Source: [Erwinia] mediterraneensis
Lineage (GTDB): Bacteria; Pseudomonadota; Gammaproteobacteria; Enterobacterales; Enterobacteriaceae
Assembly: GCF_900604315.1 (NCBI RefSeq)
Contig: NZ_LR026978.1
Location: forward strand, 803,518-867,517
Length of the DNA: 64,000 bases
Direction: 5' to 3'
Shown here: positions 8,174 through 16,871 of the stretch, in pieces
Numbering within the stretch: position 1 is the first letter of the stretch
Layout: each line of letters opens with the position of its first letter
Program-made: the position numbers and the translations under genes
The notes under the pieces: generated by a model
What the model was told of the DNA's origin: nothing
Database searches by the model: none
What the model saw: only the letters and a program-made list of their open reading frames with translations

Positions 8174-8805
8174 TGTTTTTATCAGAAATTACTTATTTAA
8201 AAATCCTGATGCAAGGTTAATTAAGCTGGATCAATGTAAAAGTAATGTTAGTTAACAGAAGCAGGAAAATCACATATTGCCAGAACAACAAAAAAGTATC
8301 CAAAAACACCTTACAGGTGGCTAAAGTGCGTTTTTTTCGGGTTAATAACGGGTAAATCAGACCGCCAGCACCAGGAAAATACCGTTGAACAAGGATTCAA
8401 AACTCTTATTATTCAATAAGATAACCATAATTTCTGATTTTTATCGGTATTGCACAAGAAAAAGTGCCGGGTAAGTAGCGCTGTCCGCAATTCTGATTTT
8501 TCACCGTCCGGAAGAGAGAGAAAAAGATTCTCTGTTGATAAGCAGAAATTGAAAAAATGCCGTCTTTAGTCTAGCGCGTTAAATAATGCCGCTCCTCTGG
8601 CTGTAATTAAGTCTTAGCCTCTGTCCTGGCGATTCGTTTCAGCGTCAGATCAACTACGCTTTAATTTCTTCTCTCCCGAAAGCCGCTTGTCTTTTCAGGG
8701 CCAGCACGAACTTTACCCTGTGCTCACAGACCATTTGCCTGCGTCTGCAAGCTGTGCTTTGTTATAGCGACAGCACTATCCTGTTAATCTGCTCAAGGAG
8801 TCGTT

Positions 8806-9693
8806 ATGGCGCGTCTTACAGCACAAGATTTTCCCCGGGAGTTGCTTGAGCTTTATGATTATTATGCCCACGGCAAAATCAGCAAACGCGAATTTATCTC
8901 TCTGGCGGCGAAGTTCGCTATCGGCGGTCTCCCCGGTGCCTCGCTGCTTACCCTGATGAGCCCGAACTATGCCCTGGCGCAGCAGGGTGATTTTACCGAC
9001 CCCGCCATTAAGCCTGAATATATTCACTATCCCTCGCCACAGGGGCACGGCGATGTCCGGGCTTATCTGGTACGTCCAACAGGCGTCAGCGGTAAAGTGC
9101 CTGCCGTGGTGGTAGTGCATGAGAACCGTGGTTTAAATCCTTATATAGAGGATGTGACACGTCGCGTGGCTAAGGCGGGTTATCTGGCGCTGGCGCCAGA
9201 CGGCCTCAGTTCCGTAGGGGGATATCCGGGTAATGATGACGAAGGACGTGAACTGCAGGCGAAGGTCGATCCCGGCAAACTGATGAATGACTTTTTTGCA
9301 GCGGTAGATTTTATGCTGCAGCATAAAGAGGCCAGCGGCAAAGTGGGCATCACCGGCTTTTGTTACGGCGGCGGGGTTGCAAATGCGGCGGCGGTGGCGA
9401 TCCCTGAACTCGCCTGCGCCGTGCCCTTTTATGGCCGTCAGCCGCCTGCTGAAGATGTAGCACGTATTCGGGCTCCGTTGCTTATTCATTATGCCGAACT
9501 GGATACGCGCATTAATGAAGGCTGGCCAGCTTATGAAGCGGCGCTGCAAGCGGCAGGTAAAACCTATGAAGCCTGGATCTATCCCGGCGTGAACCATGGC
9601 TTTCATAATGATTCGACGCCGCGCTATGACAAAGCCGCCGCCGAACTCGCCTGGAGCCGCACGTTGGCCTGGTTTAAGCGCTATCTGGCGTAA
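8806..9693 (+). CDS. yghX: Dienelactone hydrolase family protein, YghX-like
   Basis: An alpha/beta hydrolase of 295 residues. The triad is visible: Cys186 in GFCYGGG, Asp233 in ELDTR and His264 in NHGFH. The family's HENRG segment lies at 105-109. Residues 27-60 resemble a vestigial Tat-type leader (SKREF then a hydrophobic stretch ending NYALAQQ) but without twin Arg, so the protein is probably cytosolic. It matches E. coli YghX, which is interrupted in K-12. The natural substrate is unknown. AGGAG precedes the ATG; the gene is single. Confidence 0.85.
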   Translation: MARLTAQDFPRELLELYDYYAHGKISKREFISLAAKFAIGGLPGASLLTLMSPNYALAQQGDFTDPAIKPEYIHYPSPQGHGDVRAYLVRPTGVSGKVPAVVVVHENRGLNPYIEDVTRRVAKAGYLALAPDGLSSVGGYPGNDDEGRELQAKVDPGKLMNDFFAAVDFMLQHKEASGKVGITGFCYGGGVANAAAVAIPELACAVPFYGRQPPAEDVARIRAPLLIHYAELDTRINEGWPAYEAALQAAGKTYEAWIYPGVNHGFHNDSTPRYDKAAAELAWSRTLAWFKRYLA

Positions 9694-9810
9694 GCGCTTT
9701 CTTATCTGGCAGGTTGTGCTGTTTGACAACCTGCTCAATCTTTTCCTGACAGAAAAGGGTTATACCTAAATTTTTGATACCGCAGAGTACCTGAGATATC
9801 AGGTAAAAAA

Positions 9811-10164
9811 TTATGGCCTGCTTATATGAGCTTTCATAATATAAGGCAACCGATAGTTGCATGTTTTTGCTTCATTTCTGATATCTTTTAATAATGCCAC
9901 ATATTCCATTCTTATCCGGGAATTGCTTTCTGGCGTTTTGTCCATTGCACTTAAACCAGCAATATACAAATTAGCCAGTCTCTTTCTTTTTTGTTGTATT
10001 TTTAATTTTTCCTTCTCCCAGTCCGGCGAGCCACAGGGTCTGTTTCTGATGTTTTTAAGATGCAACCTTAATGCTTTTAATTGCTTCTCATTTTTATCTG
10101 CACGTAAATTTAAAACAGAGTACGCTGAGGAAATAAACGAAGAAAGACTATTAACTGATGCCAT
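9811..10164 (-). CDS. Hypothetical basic protein in an AT-rich stretch
   Basis: 117 residues, rich in Lys and Arg, with a helical middle (about 20-75) that could form an amphipathic coil. I do not recognise the family. The gene is supported by GGAG 7 bases before the ATG and by a clean stop. Base composition is clearly lower in GC than its neighbours, and the region 9700-10880 is AT-rich as a whole, so it may have come by transfer. A frame on the opposite strand covers the same bases but has no good ribosome binding site. Confidence 0.5.
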   Translation of the reverse strand: MASVNSLSSFISSAYSVLNLRADKNEKQLKALRLHLKNIRNRPCGSPDWEKEKLKIQQKRKRLANLYIAGLSAMDKTPESNSRIRMEYVALLKDIRNEAKTCNYRLPYIMKAHISRP

Positions 10165-10791
10165 ATTTTTTCTCCAGTCCAGAAAGCCATGTTATAAAAT
10201 AAAAATCTCTGCGGTTATTTCAATAAACGCTCATCTAAACATTGATCGTGACTTACGCATGTAAAAGGTCGATTTCAGAAAATTCTCCTGCTGAGAAGAG
10301 CCGTGACCGCGCGTCACAAGGCCTGTAAACCATTTTCGTCAGACAGCGTTAACCGTGGACTGACAACCTCTTACCCCGGTTCGCTTTGCACGCTCCGGGC
10401 GCGGCATGTGCCAGCGTCCCGCTCTGGCTAACTTCTGAAAGCACAGGCGGCAGAGAAGATAATAGATTTTCAGTATAAGATTTCTTTCCCGTTACGCTTG
10501 CCATGTTTCGCTAAAGGTTTTTTCGGCAGGAAGCAGTCTAAACCTCTTACCTGGCCCGAATCCAGAGTATTCTGTACCGCTGTTAAATGACCTTTTTTCT
10601 GTGCTATTTTCATATCTTTAAATTTATGCCTTTGTATTGTCTGTTTTTTTTGTGCTTATGCTTTTTAATAGACATTTTTTATTACTCTCATAGATATTTT
10701 GTAGTGTTGCCTGTACTTATGAGAAGCCTATAATTCTTACGTTCTTTCATTACTCATTACTCAGCAACCGAGAATCGTTCAGGAGGCCGTT
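10165..10791. other. 627-base spacer before treF
   Basis: AT-rich spacer between divergent genes. It must hold both promoters. No RNA gene, repeat or long stem was recognised. The only clear element is AGGAGG at 10781-10786, the ribosome binding site of treF. Confidence 0.5.
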
Positions 10792-12450
10792 ATTAATACT
10801 TCTAACCAGCAACTTCACGCCGTTAATGATCTACGCGCAGATGCTGAAATTGAGTATCAATACGATCCTCATGAACTCAAGCTGGAGCGCATGCATGACT
10901 CGGAGCCCGAGCCGGAACTGATTGAAGGTCTGCCTGCGCCGGACGCCCTGACCCCTGCCGATCGCTATATGGAGCTGTTTGAGCATGTTCAGATGGGGCG
11001 CATTTTTGCCGACAGTAAAACTTTTGCCGACTGTGCGCCGAAATTCGATCCGCTGGATATTTTAATCCGCTATCGTCGACGTAAACGCGCACCCGACTTT
11101 GATCTGGTGAGCTTTGTGCATGAGCACTTTTATTTACCGCAGAGTAATGAAAGTGCTTACGTGTCGAACCCGGATAAAACTCTGAGCGAGCATATTGATG
11201 AGCTCTGGCCCGTTCTGACCAAAATGCCGCAGCAGCATATTGCGCATTCGTCATTATTACCGCTGCCGAAACCCTATGTAGTGCCGGGCGGGCGCTTTGG
11301 TGAGACCTACTACTGGGACTCTTATTTCACCATGCTGGGGCTGGCGGAAAGCGGCCGTGACGATCTGTTACGCAATATGGCGGATAACTTTGCCTGGCTG
11401 ATTGATAACTACGGACATATCCCCAATGGTAACCGTACCTATTATCTGAGCCGCTCTCAGCCGCCGGTGTTTGCGCTGATGGTGGAGCTGTTTGAAGAAG
11501 ATGGCATACGTGGCGCCAAACGTTATCTCGATCATCTGATGAAAGAGTACCAGTTCTGGATGGATGGCGCGGGTGCGCTGATGCCAAACCAGGCTTATCG
11601 CCATGTGGTACGGATGTCTGATGGTTCCCTGCTGAACCGCTACTGGGACGATCGCGACACGCCGCGCGACGAGTCCTGGCTGGAAGATGTGGAAACCGCG
11701 CGCTTGTCGAGCCGTCCGGCTAACGAGGTCTATCGTGACCTGCGCGCCGGAGCCGCTTCCGGCTGGGATTACTCTACGCGCTGGCTGCGCGATCCCAGGC
11801 GTCTGGCGAGCATCCGGACAACGCAGTTTATTCCCATCGACCTGAATGCGTTTCTTTACAAGCTGGAGGTGTTGATCTCCACCCTGTCGCGGGCGAAAGG
11901 TGAAGAACTGACCGCGCTCGCCTGGCAGAAAAAAGCGGCGTCACGTAAAAGTGCCATTAACCGCTACCTGTGGGATAAAACGGCGGGCGTTTTCCGCGAC
12001 TATGACTGGCGTCGTCAGCGCTTTGGCGCCTTTACCGCGGCAGCTGTGGTGCCGCTGTATGTGGGTCTGGCGACCCCGGAACAGGCGCATTTACAGGCTA
12101 TCGCCCTGCGCCAGCTGTTGCTGACCCCGGGCGGGCTGGTAACCTCCATGGTCGAGAGCGGCGAGCAGTGGGATAAACCCAACGGTTGGGCGCCGCTGCA
12201 GTGGATGGCGGTTCAGGGTCTGAACCACTATGGCGAAGAGACGCTGGCGACAGAGATTGCTGTAAACTGGCTGACCACGGTCAACAACTTCTATAACCTG
12301 CATCACAAGCTGGTAGAAAAATATGATATCAGCGGCGATCGGGCGCGTCCGGGCGGCGGCGGTGAATATCCGCTGCAGGATGGATTTGGCTGGACCAATG
12401 GTGTTACGCGACGCCTGTTATCGATGTATGGCCATCTGCTGGCAGATTAA
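10792..12450 (+). CDS. treF: Cytoplasmic trehalase, apparently starting at ATT
   Basis: A GH37 alpha,alpha-trehalase that splits trehalose into two glucose in the cytosol. Both family signatures are present: [14 protein letters not shown], and [13 protein letters not shown] near the C terminus, plus [17 protein letters not shown]. The first ATG (10891) would remove 33 residues conserved in E. coli TreF, including [10 protein letters not shown]. The only sensible start with a ribosome binding site is ATT at 10792, 5 bases after AGGAGG. This gives 552 residues (E. coli TreF 549) and puts Asp25 of DPxELKL at the same number. No in-frame ATG, GTG or TTG exists between the upstream stop at 10720 and 10891. 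Function firm; the start codon is inferred. Confidence 0.88.
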   Translation: MNTSNQQLHAVNDLRADAEIEYQYDPHELKLERMHDSEPEPELIEGLPAPDALTPADRYMELFEHVQMGRIFADSKTFADCAPKFDPLDILIRYRRRKRAPDFDLVSFVHEHFYLPQSNESAYVSNPDKTLSEHIDELWPVLTKMPQQHIAHSSLLPLPKPYVVPGGRFGETYYWDSYFTMLGLAESGRDDLLRNMADNFAWLIDNYGHIPNGNRTYYLSRSQPPVFALMVELFEEDGIRGAKRYLDHLMKEYQFWMDGAGALMPNQAYRHVVRMSDGSLLNRYWDDRDTPRDESWLEDVETARLSSRPANEVYRDLRAGAASGWDYSTRWLRDPRRLASIRTTQFIPIDLNAFLYKLEVLISTLSRAKGEELTALAWQKKAASRKSAINRYLWDKTAGVFRDYDWRRQRFGAFTAAAVVPLYVGLATPEQAHLQAIALRQLLLTPGGLVTSMVESGEQWDKPNGWAPLQWMAVQGLNHYGEETLATEIAVNWLTTVNNFYNLHHKLVEKYDISGDRARPGGGGEYPLQDGFGWTNGVTRRLLSMYGHLLAD

Positions 12451-12465
12451 GCCCTGCATATACAG

Positions 12466-12496
12466 AGCCTGAACCACGCTGTTCAGGCTTTTTTTT
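12466..12496 (+). terminator. treF terminator
   Basis: A 9-bp perfect stem (12466-12474 with 12481-12489), loop CACGCT, followed by a run of eight T. It begins 16 bases after the treF stop. A classical intrinsic terminator. Confidence 0.92.
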
Positions 12497-12686
12497 GCCC
12501 TTTTTCCTGCAAAACCACAGCGCTTTCTCGCTCTGTCACCGCCTGGCATCCCGGTTTGCCAGCTGACGCATTTGCTTATGCAAAAAACTCTTTTTCTTTC
12601 AGATTCGCAGCACGGGTAACATGCCATGCATGCACCCGGTTGCTGTTGATTCTTCTCGCTTGCTTTACTTACTAAGGGAAAACATT

Positions 12687-13649
12687 ATGTCAGGTCTGCG
12701 TTCTTCGCTTTCCGCTACGCTTCTGTTTGCTGCGCTGGCCAGCACTTTTTCGCTTCAGGCTGCTGAGCAAGTGGTGCGCATCGGCTACCAGAAATCTTCA
12801 ACCCTGCTGATGTTGATCAAACAGCGTGGTGATCTGGATAAAACCCTGGCGGAACAGGGTGTCAAAGTCAGCTGGCATGAATTTTCCAGCGGTTTACCGC
12901 TGCTGGAGGCGCTTAATTTGAATAATGTCGATCTCTCTGCCGATGTGGCAGACACGGTGCCGGTATTTGCTCAGACCGCCGGGGCCAGTCTGACCTATTA
13001 TGCGCGGGAGACCCCCTCCCCTGACGCCCAGGCGATTCTGGTTCCTGCCGACTCGCCAGTCAAACAGCTGGCAGATTTAAAAGGGAAGAAAATCGCCGTG
13101 ACCAAAGCGGCAGGCAGTCACTATCTGTTAATTGCTGCGCTGAAAAAAGCGGGACTAAGCTTTAGCGATATCACCCCGGCCTGGCTCACCCCTGCAGACG
13201 GACGCGCCGCGCTGGAAAACGGCAGCGTAGCAGCTTGGGTGACCTGGGAGCCCTTTGTTACCAGCGCCCGCCTGCAGCAAAAGGTACGTGTACTGCAAAG
13301 CGGCCGCGGCCTCGCCAGCTATCAGCGCTACTATCTGGCTTCCAGCGATTATGCCAGCAAGCATCCTGAAGTACTGAACACCGTCTATCAGGCATTAAAT
13401 AAAGAGGCGAGCTGGCTGAAAGCCCATCCGACAGCAGCGGCGAAACTGCTCTCTCCGCTGTGGGGAAACCTTCCGGTTGAGGTTGTTGAGCAGGCAAACG
13501 CCCGGCGCAGCTATCAGGTCGAGCCGGTCACACTCAACGATTTGCATGAGCAGCAGGCGATCGCCGATGCCTTTTATGCAGCAAAACTGTTGCCCAAACG
13601 CATTAATGCCCAACAGGTGGGCAGCTGGCAGCCCGAGCAGAATCAGTAA
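12687..13649 (+). CDS. Aliphatic sulfonate ABC transporter substrate-binding protein, SsuA-like
   Basis: 320 residues from the chosen ATG, which has AAGGGAA before it; an upstream ATG in frame lacks a site and would spoil the signal peptide. The Sec signal peptide ends about SLQA-AEQ. The mature protein starts VRIGYQKSSTL and has LADLKGKKIAVTKAAGSHY, the pattern of SsuA/TauA-type periplasmic binding proteins for sulfonates, used in sulfur scavenging. No permease or ATPase gene is adjacent, so it must share a transporter encoded elsewhere. Substrate inferred. Confidence 0.82.
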   Translation: MSGLRSSLSATLLFAALASTFSLQAAEQVVRIGYQKSSTLLMLIKQRGDLDKTLAEQGVKVSWHEFSSGLPLLEALNLNNVDLSADVADTVPVFAQTAGASLTYYARETPSPDAQAILVPADSPVKQLADLKGKKIAVTKAAGSHYLLIAALKKAGLSFSDITPAWLTPADGRAALENGSVAAWVTWEPFVTSARLQQKVRVLQSGRGLASYQRYYLASSDYASKHPEVLNTVYQALNKEASWLKAHPTAAAKLLSPLWGNLPVEVVEQANARRSYQVEPVTLNDLHEQQAIADAFYAAKLLPKRINAQQVGSWQPEQNQ

Positions 13650-13691
13650 CAAAACACGCGGCGCTAACGCGTAGCGGATGACCTGATGAAA

Positions 13692-13723
13692 ATGCCCCGC
13701 CGGAGAACATACCGGCGGGGCAT
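13692..13723. terminator. Bidirectional-type hairpin between ssuA-like gene and yciE
   Basis: A 12-bp perfect GC-rich stem (13692-13703 with 13712-13723), loop of 8 bases, with A-rich and T-rich flanks on either side. It lies between convergent genes and could serve both. Confidence 0.7.
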
Positions 13724-13791
13724 TTCATTATCAATCGCGGGGCGAAGTTAAGCTACCGGTTGCGGCAGTACTTTACCTGGCAAAACCGACG

Positions 13792-14304
13792 TTATTTCTT
13801 CGCTTCTGCATCCGGATCCGCTGAGCGCAGCAGGAACCTTTCGGTGGTTTGCGGTAGATGGGTATAGCACCATTCCGCCATATCGATCTCCTGATCGCGA
13901 ATTTGCGTCAGGATGCGTACGCCTTCCTGGTCGCCCACCATTTCCGCCGCCTTAATCAGCGCGGTATAGTTGGCAATTTCAAACTGTTCGAAAACATAAC
14001 CACTGATCGCGCCTTTTACCACTTCATCCGAAGTAAACATGCCGCCCATCGCCTGTCCCATGGCACCCATTTTACCCATGGTATCTTTAAGCGTTGAACG
14101 TGAGATGTTGTGGCTATCCATCAGCTGTTCCAGCAGAGCCTGCTGCTGCTTCGTCTCTTCAAGATGCTGAGCAAGGCGCGCTTCCAGTTCAGGATAGTTT
14201 TCAAGACGTTTGGACATCTTGTCGAGCATAGTTTCCGCCTGCTCTTCCATCGCATGGGCATCGCGTAACCAGTCATGGTAGTTCTCAATTGCGGTAGTAC
14301 TCAT
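13792..14304 (-). CDS. yciE: DUF892 ferritin-like stress protein YciE
   Basis: 170 residues, collinear with E. coli YciE (168). It shares YHDWLRDAHAMEEQAE at the N terminus and FEQFEIANYTAL in the second half. A four-helix bundle with Glu/His positions of the ferritin-like di-metal type is expected (HLEET, EQFEIA). The family is induced in stationary phase and by osmotic stress under RpoS in enteric bacteria; its reaction is unknown. It lies 23 bases after yciF and is probably co-transcribed. Confidence 0.92.
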   Translation of the reverse strand: MSTTAIENYHDWLRDAHAMEEQAETMLDKMSKRLENYPELEARLAQHLEETKQQQALLEQLMDSHNISRSTLKDTMGKMGAMGQAMGGMFTSDEVVKGAISGYVFEQFEIANYTALIKAAEMVGDQEGVRILTQIRDQEIDMAEWCYTHLPQTTERFLLRSADPDAEAKK

Positions 14305-14327
14305 ACGCTTCTCTCCCTTTCTGACAG

Positions 14328-14804
14328 TTAGCTGATGCTTTCAGCTACCTGGGTCAGTTTGACATCGGTATTTTTCTCTTCTTCCAGCGTCTCCTGTAGC
14401 AGCTTAGCGGCTTCTTTATAGCCCAGTTTCACAGCCATCGCATACAGGGTGCCGTAAGTGGCGATCTCGTAGTGCTCAACCTTCTGCGCCGCGCCAATCA
14501 GACCCTGGTCGCGTACTTCGCCTTTTTCTACGGAATCGATGATTTCCTGCGCTTCTTCAACCAGTCCTTCCAGCGCATGACACTTCATGCGTTTCAGCTT
14601 GATGCCTTCCGTTTTTTCAATCAGCTGATCCAGACGCTCGATTTGACCCTGCGTCTCTTCAAGATGCGTCTCAAAAGCCGTTCTCAGACTTTCATCGCTG
14701 GCGGCACGTGCCATTTTAGGCAGGGCGCGGGTAATTTGTTTCTCAGCGCTGTAAACGTCTGATAAATCGTGAATGAAAAGATCTTTAAGTGTTTTAACGG
14801 TCAT
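14328..14804 (-). CDS. yciF: DUF892 ferritin-like stress protein YciF
   Basis: 158 residues, close to E. coli YciF (166). The signatures LSDVYSAEKQITRALPKMARA and HLEETQGQIERLDQ are conserved, as is KVEHYEIATYGTL with the Glu and His of a ferritin-like di-metal centre. YciF structures are dimeric helical bundles; the function is a general stress role not defined chemically. First gene of a yciF-yciE unit, with yciG detached 565 bases upstream. Confidence 0.92.
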   Translation of the reverse strand: MTVKTLKDLFIHDLSDVYSAEKQITRALPKMARAASDESLRTAFETHLEETQGQIERLDQLIEKTEGIKLKRMKCHALEGLVEEAQEIIDSVEKGEVRDQGLIGAAQKVEHYEIATYGTLYAMAVKLGYKEAAKLLQETLEEEKNTDVKLTQVAESIS

Positions 14805-15368
14805 TGGGCCTCTACTCCATTAAAGTGTTAGCGAAGCGGTATTTGCTTAACAGCGGTGAAATCACTTCTTGGAACCACACTAAAACTCTAGCGGGTATTC
14901 GGCAGCTTTCTAGCTTAACCCTGCGCTTTTCGGCAAAAATAAGTCTAATCCCAACGTTTTTTTAAAGAAGAAGAAGGAGTTAGCTGTCATATTTTTTTCA
15001 ACCCACATAAGTTTGTTGTACAGCGTTCAACATAAAAACTGTACAGCCTGTAAATAAGCTGTATAAATAAAATCCGCAGAAAACCCAGCTTTATTTGTTA
15101 CGGATCAATATGCCAGATGAAATAATAGCAGGCGGTTTATACCACCCGTAAAATTTAAAACAAAAAAACCGGGCGACTGACCAATGCCCGGTTTTTAATT
15201 AACGTAAAGTTAACAAAATGCGCACCGGTAACCGGCGGATAGATTAACCTTTGCGATGGATATTTACCCTGTCAGAGTAAATGAAACATGATGTTTCTGT
15301 AACGTCCTCTTAATCGGTTTGCTCATTTTCCAGCCTAACAAACCCAGCAAGAATCAGAGGTTGCTCCA
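14805..15368. other. 564-base spacer between yciG and yciF
   Basis: No coding frame with support was found. It holds the yciG terminator (15165-15196) and an AT-rich stretch that should carry the yciF promoter. Confidence 0.5.
15165..15196. terminator. Strong terminator after yciG
   Basis: A 10-bp stem (15165-15174 with 15186-15195) flanked by T-runs on both strands: seven T on the minus strand and five on the plus strand. It lies 173 bases after the yciG stop and would end yciG transcripts before yciF. Confidence 0.8.
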
Positions 15369-15533
15369 TCAGCTGCGACGGCTAATTTTCCCCCCTTTGC
15401 GTCCGGCCTCAACAGCTTTCTCACGGTTGTTTTTAAAGTTGCCGCCGCTCATCTGGCCACCTTTACGCCCTGCTTCAGCTGCGCGTTGTCTGTCTTCAGC
15501 GAAATTACCTCGACCACCACGATGTTGTTCCAT
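15369..15533 (-). CDS. yciG: KGG-repeat stress-induced protein YciG
   Basis: 54 residues, close to E. coli YciG (59). Two repeats of the form AGRKGG (AAEAGRKGGQMSGGNF and AVEAGRKGGKI) identify the KGG family. Such small hydrophilic proteins are induced in stationary phase and, in Salmonella and E. coli, affect swarming and stress survival. A start at 15533 is chosen because AGAGGA precedes it and MEQHRGGRGNFAEDR matches the family N terminus. Unlike E. coli, it is not directly joined to yciFE. Confidence 0.9.
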   Translation of the reverse strand: MEQHRGGRGNFAEDRQRAAEAGRKGGQMSGGNFKNNREKAVEAGRKGGKISRRS

Positions 15534-15729
15534 ACCGTGTTTCCTCTTTATGGATGAATAATCGACTATCACAGCAATCACTTCATGCCGTTGCAGAAGT
15601 AAGAATAAATGTAGCCCTGATTTCTCTGTTATCAAGCAACAAGGAAATGTTATTTCAAAAAATTTCTCCAGCCTGCCCCGGGTAATGAAAAATAGCTGAC
15701 AGAAGCCAGCCACCTGCATTTTGTTATGG

Positions 15730-15816
15730 TTAAAATAATAACCAGCGGTAAAGTTTTATGGATTTTTTAAAGTAAACAACGGCCCTGAATAAGTACAGAG
15801 CAATGACAAAATCCAT
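15730..15816 (-). CDS. Candidate 28-residue hydrophobic peptide after cydB-like gene
   Basis: An ATG-started frame on the same strand as the oxidase operon, 97 bases after the subunit II stop. It encodes MDFVIALYLF and a basic, aromatic-rich tail. Small single-span subunits (CydX, AppX, DUF2474) often follow bd-type oxidase genes, and this operon lacks a recognised one. However, there is no clear ribosome binding site and a palindrome lies between. Weak candidate. Confidence 0.18.
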   Translation of the reverse strand: MDFVIALYLFRAVVYFKKSIKLYRWLLF

Positions 15817-15844
15817 CGCAGCACTGATAATAAACGAAGCGGTA

Positions 15845-15880
15845 ATTTCACGCCGGTGATTTTTATCACATGCGTGAAAT
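15845..15880. promoter_or_regulatory. 36-base interrupted palindrome with CRP-like core
   Basis: Outer arms ATTTCACGC (15845-15853) and GCGTGAAAT (15872-15880); inner arms GTGAT (15856-15860) and ATCAC (15865-15869) around TTTT. The core GGTGA-TTTTTA-TCACA matches the CRP consensus TGTGAnnnnnnTCACA at 9 of 10 positions. It lies 34 bases after the oxidase operon and about 320 bases upstream of yciG. It could be an operator or a transcript-end hairpin; no T-run follows. Confidence 0.4.
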
Positions 15881-15913
15881 CAATTTAACCCAAAATAAGT
15901 AGCGGAATTAAGA

Positions 15914-16861
15914 CTATTCTACTTGCCCACGAAATACCCAGAATGCCCAGCTGTGATAAATCAGCGTCAGCGGCATAACAAAAGCGAGGCCCACCAGAAC
16001 AAAACTTTGCGTGGTGGCGCTGGCGGCAGAATAATGCAGTTCCGCCACTTCCGGGATCAGCCAGGGATAAAGCCCGGTGGCCAGTAACAGCACTACAGAT
16101 ACCATTAACAGCAGCGTAATGATTAGCTGTGTCAGCGCACCGCTACGCCGCAGCGCGAACAGCAACAGCAGCCAGAGTAGCGCGATGACGCCACTGAGTA
16201 CCTGGCCCAGCGGAAGCTGCAGGGCGCGCCGCCAGGGGGCGGGCTCCAGCAGCTGTAGCCCGATAAAGAGCACCAGGCTCAACACCAGCCAGATCCAGAC
16301 CAGCTGACTGGCCTGTTCTTCAACCCGGGCCCCGATGCGCCAGCGAATCCAGCAACAGCCGAGCAGCAGATAGATCGACATCAGCCCAAAGCCACTCAGC
16401 ACCGGGTAGAGATCGAGCCAGCCAAAGGTCCCGCGCGATACGTTACCGCTGACCACCACGCCGGCGCAGGCGCCCTGACAAAATGTTGCCAGCGCGGAAG
16501 TAAAAGGCAGCAGCAGATCGAGCCAGCGTCGGCTGCCGCCGGTTGCGGTTCCCCGATACTCCAGCGCCATGGCACGTAATAACAGACTGAACAGCATCAG
16601 AAACAGCGGAATATAGAGCGCACTGAGCAACAGCCCGTAGGCGGCAGGAAACAGCGCCAGCATGCCCCCTGCCAGCAGCACCAGCCAGGTTTCATTCGCA
16701 TCCCAGATAGGTAGCATCGACTGTACCATCGGGCGCTTCTGCTCTTCCTGTTTAAAACAGATAAACAACATGCCGACACCGAGATCGGTGCCGTCCAGCA
16801 TCATGTAAATCAGCAGAGAAAACAGCAGGGTCGCCGCTGAGAGATCCGCCAGCCAGATCAT
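15914..16861 (-). CDS. Second bd-type quinol oxidase, subunit II (CydB-like)
   Basis: 315 residues with eight to nine hydrophobic helices. YMMLDGTDLGVGML near the start and WDANETWLVLLAGG mark the CydB/CioB family, but the sequence is clearly different from cioB at 5561. It ends FWVFRGQVE. A strong GAGGAG lies before the ATG, 10 bases after the subunit I stop. Last recognised gene of the formate dehydrogenase-DUF1641-oxidase operon; no DUF2474 gene follows, unlike the first cio operon. Confidence 0.9.
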   Translation of the reverse strand: MIWLADLSAATLLFSLLIYMMLDGTDLGVGMLFICFKQEEQKRPMVQSMLPIWDANETWLVLLAGGMLALFPAAYGLLLSALYIPLFLMLFSLLLRAMALEYRGTATGGSRRWLDLLLPFTSALATFCQGACAGVVVSGNVSRGTFGWLDLYPVLSGFGLMSIYLLLGCCWIRWRIGARVEEQASQLVWIWLVLSLVLFIGLQLLEPAPWRRALQLPLGQVLSGVIALLWLLLLFALRRSGALTQLIITLLLMVSVVLLLATGLYPWLIPEVAELHYSAASATTQSFVLVGLAFVMPLTLIYHSWAFWVFRGQVE

Positions 16862-16871
16862 GTTTCACTCC

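Larger units (their letters stand above)
7992..8805. other. 814-base spacer without a gene between cioA and the YghX-like gene
   Basis: AT-rich spacer between divergent genes. No frame with a credible ribosome binding site was found. It holds the cioA leader hairpin (8044-8077), an FNR-like site (8160-8173) and a half-site (8229-8234, ATCAA at the end of 8221-8234). It is longer than two promoters need, so a small RNA is possible, but I found no strong terminator inside it. Confidence 0.5.

Noticed and set aside
8307..8331. Small RNA terminator in the cioA spacer
   Set aside because: The stem CACCT/AGGTG is only 5 bp and is separated from the T-run by more than ten bases.
9857..10264. A 135-codon frame opposite the orphan gene
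   Set aside because: No ribosome binding site; the opposite strand has GGAG at correct spacing. Some doubt remains because neither product has a known family.
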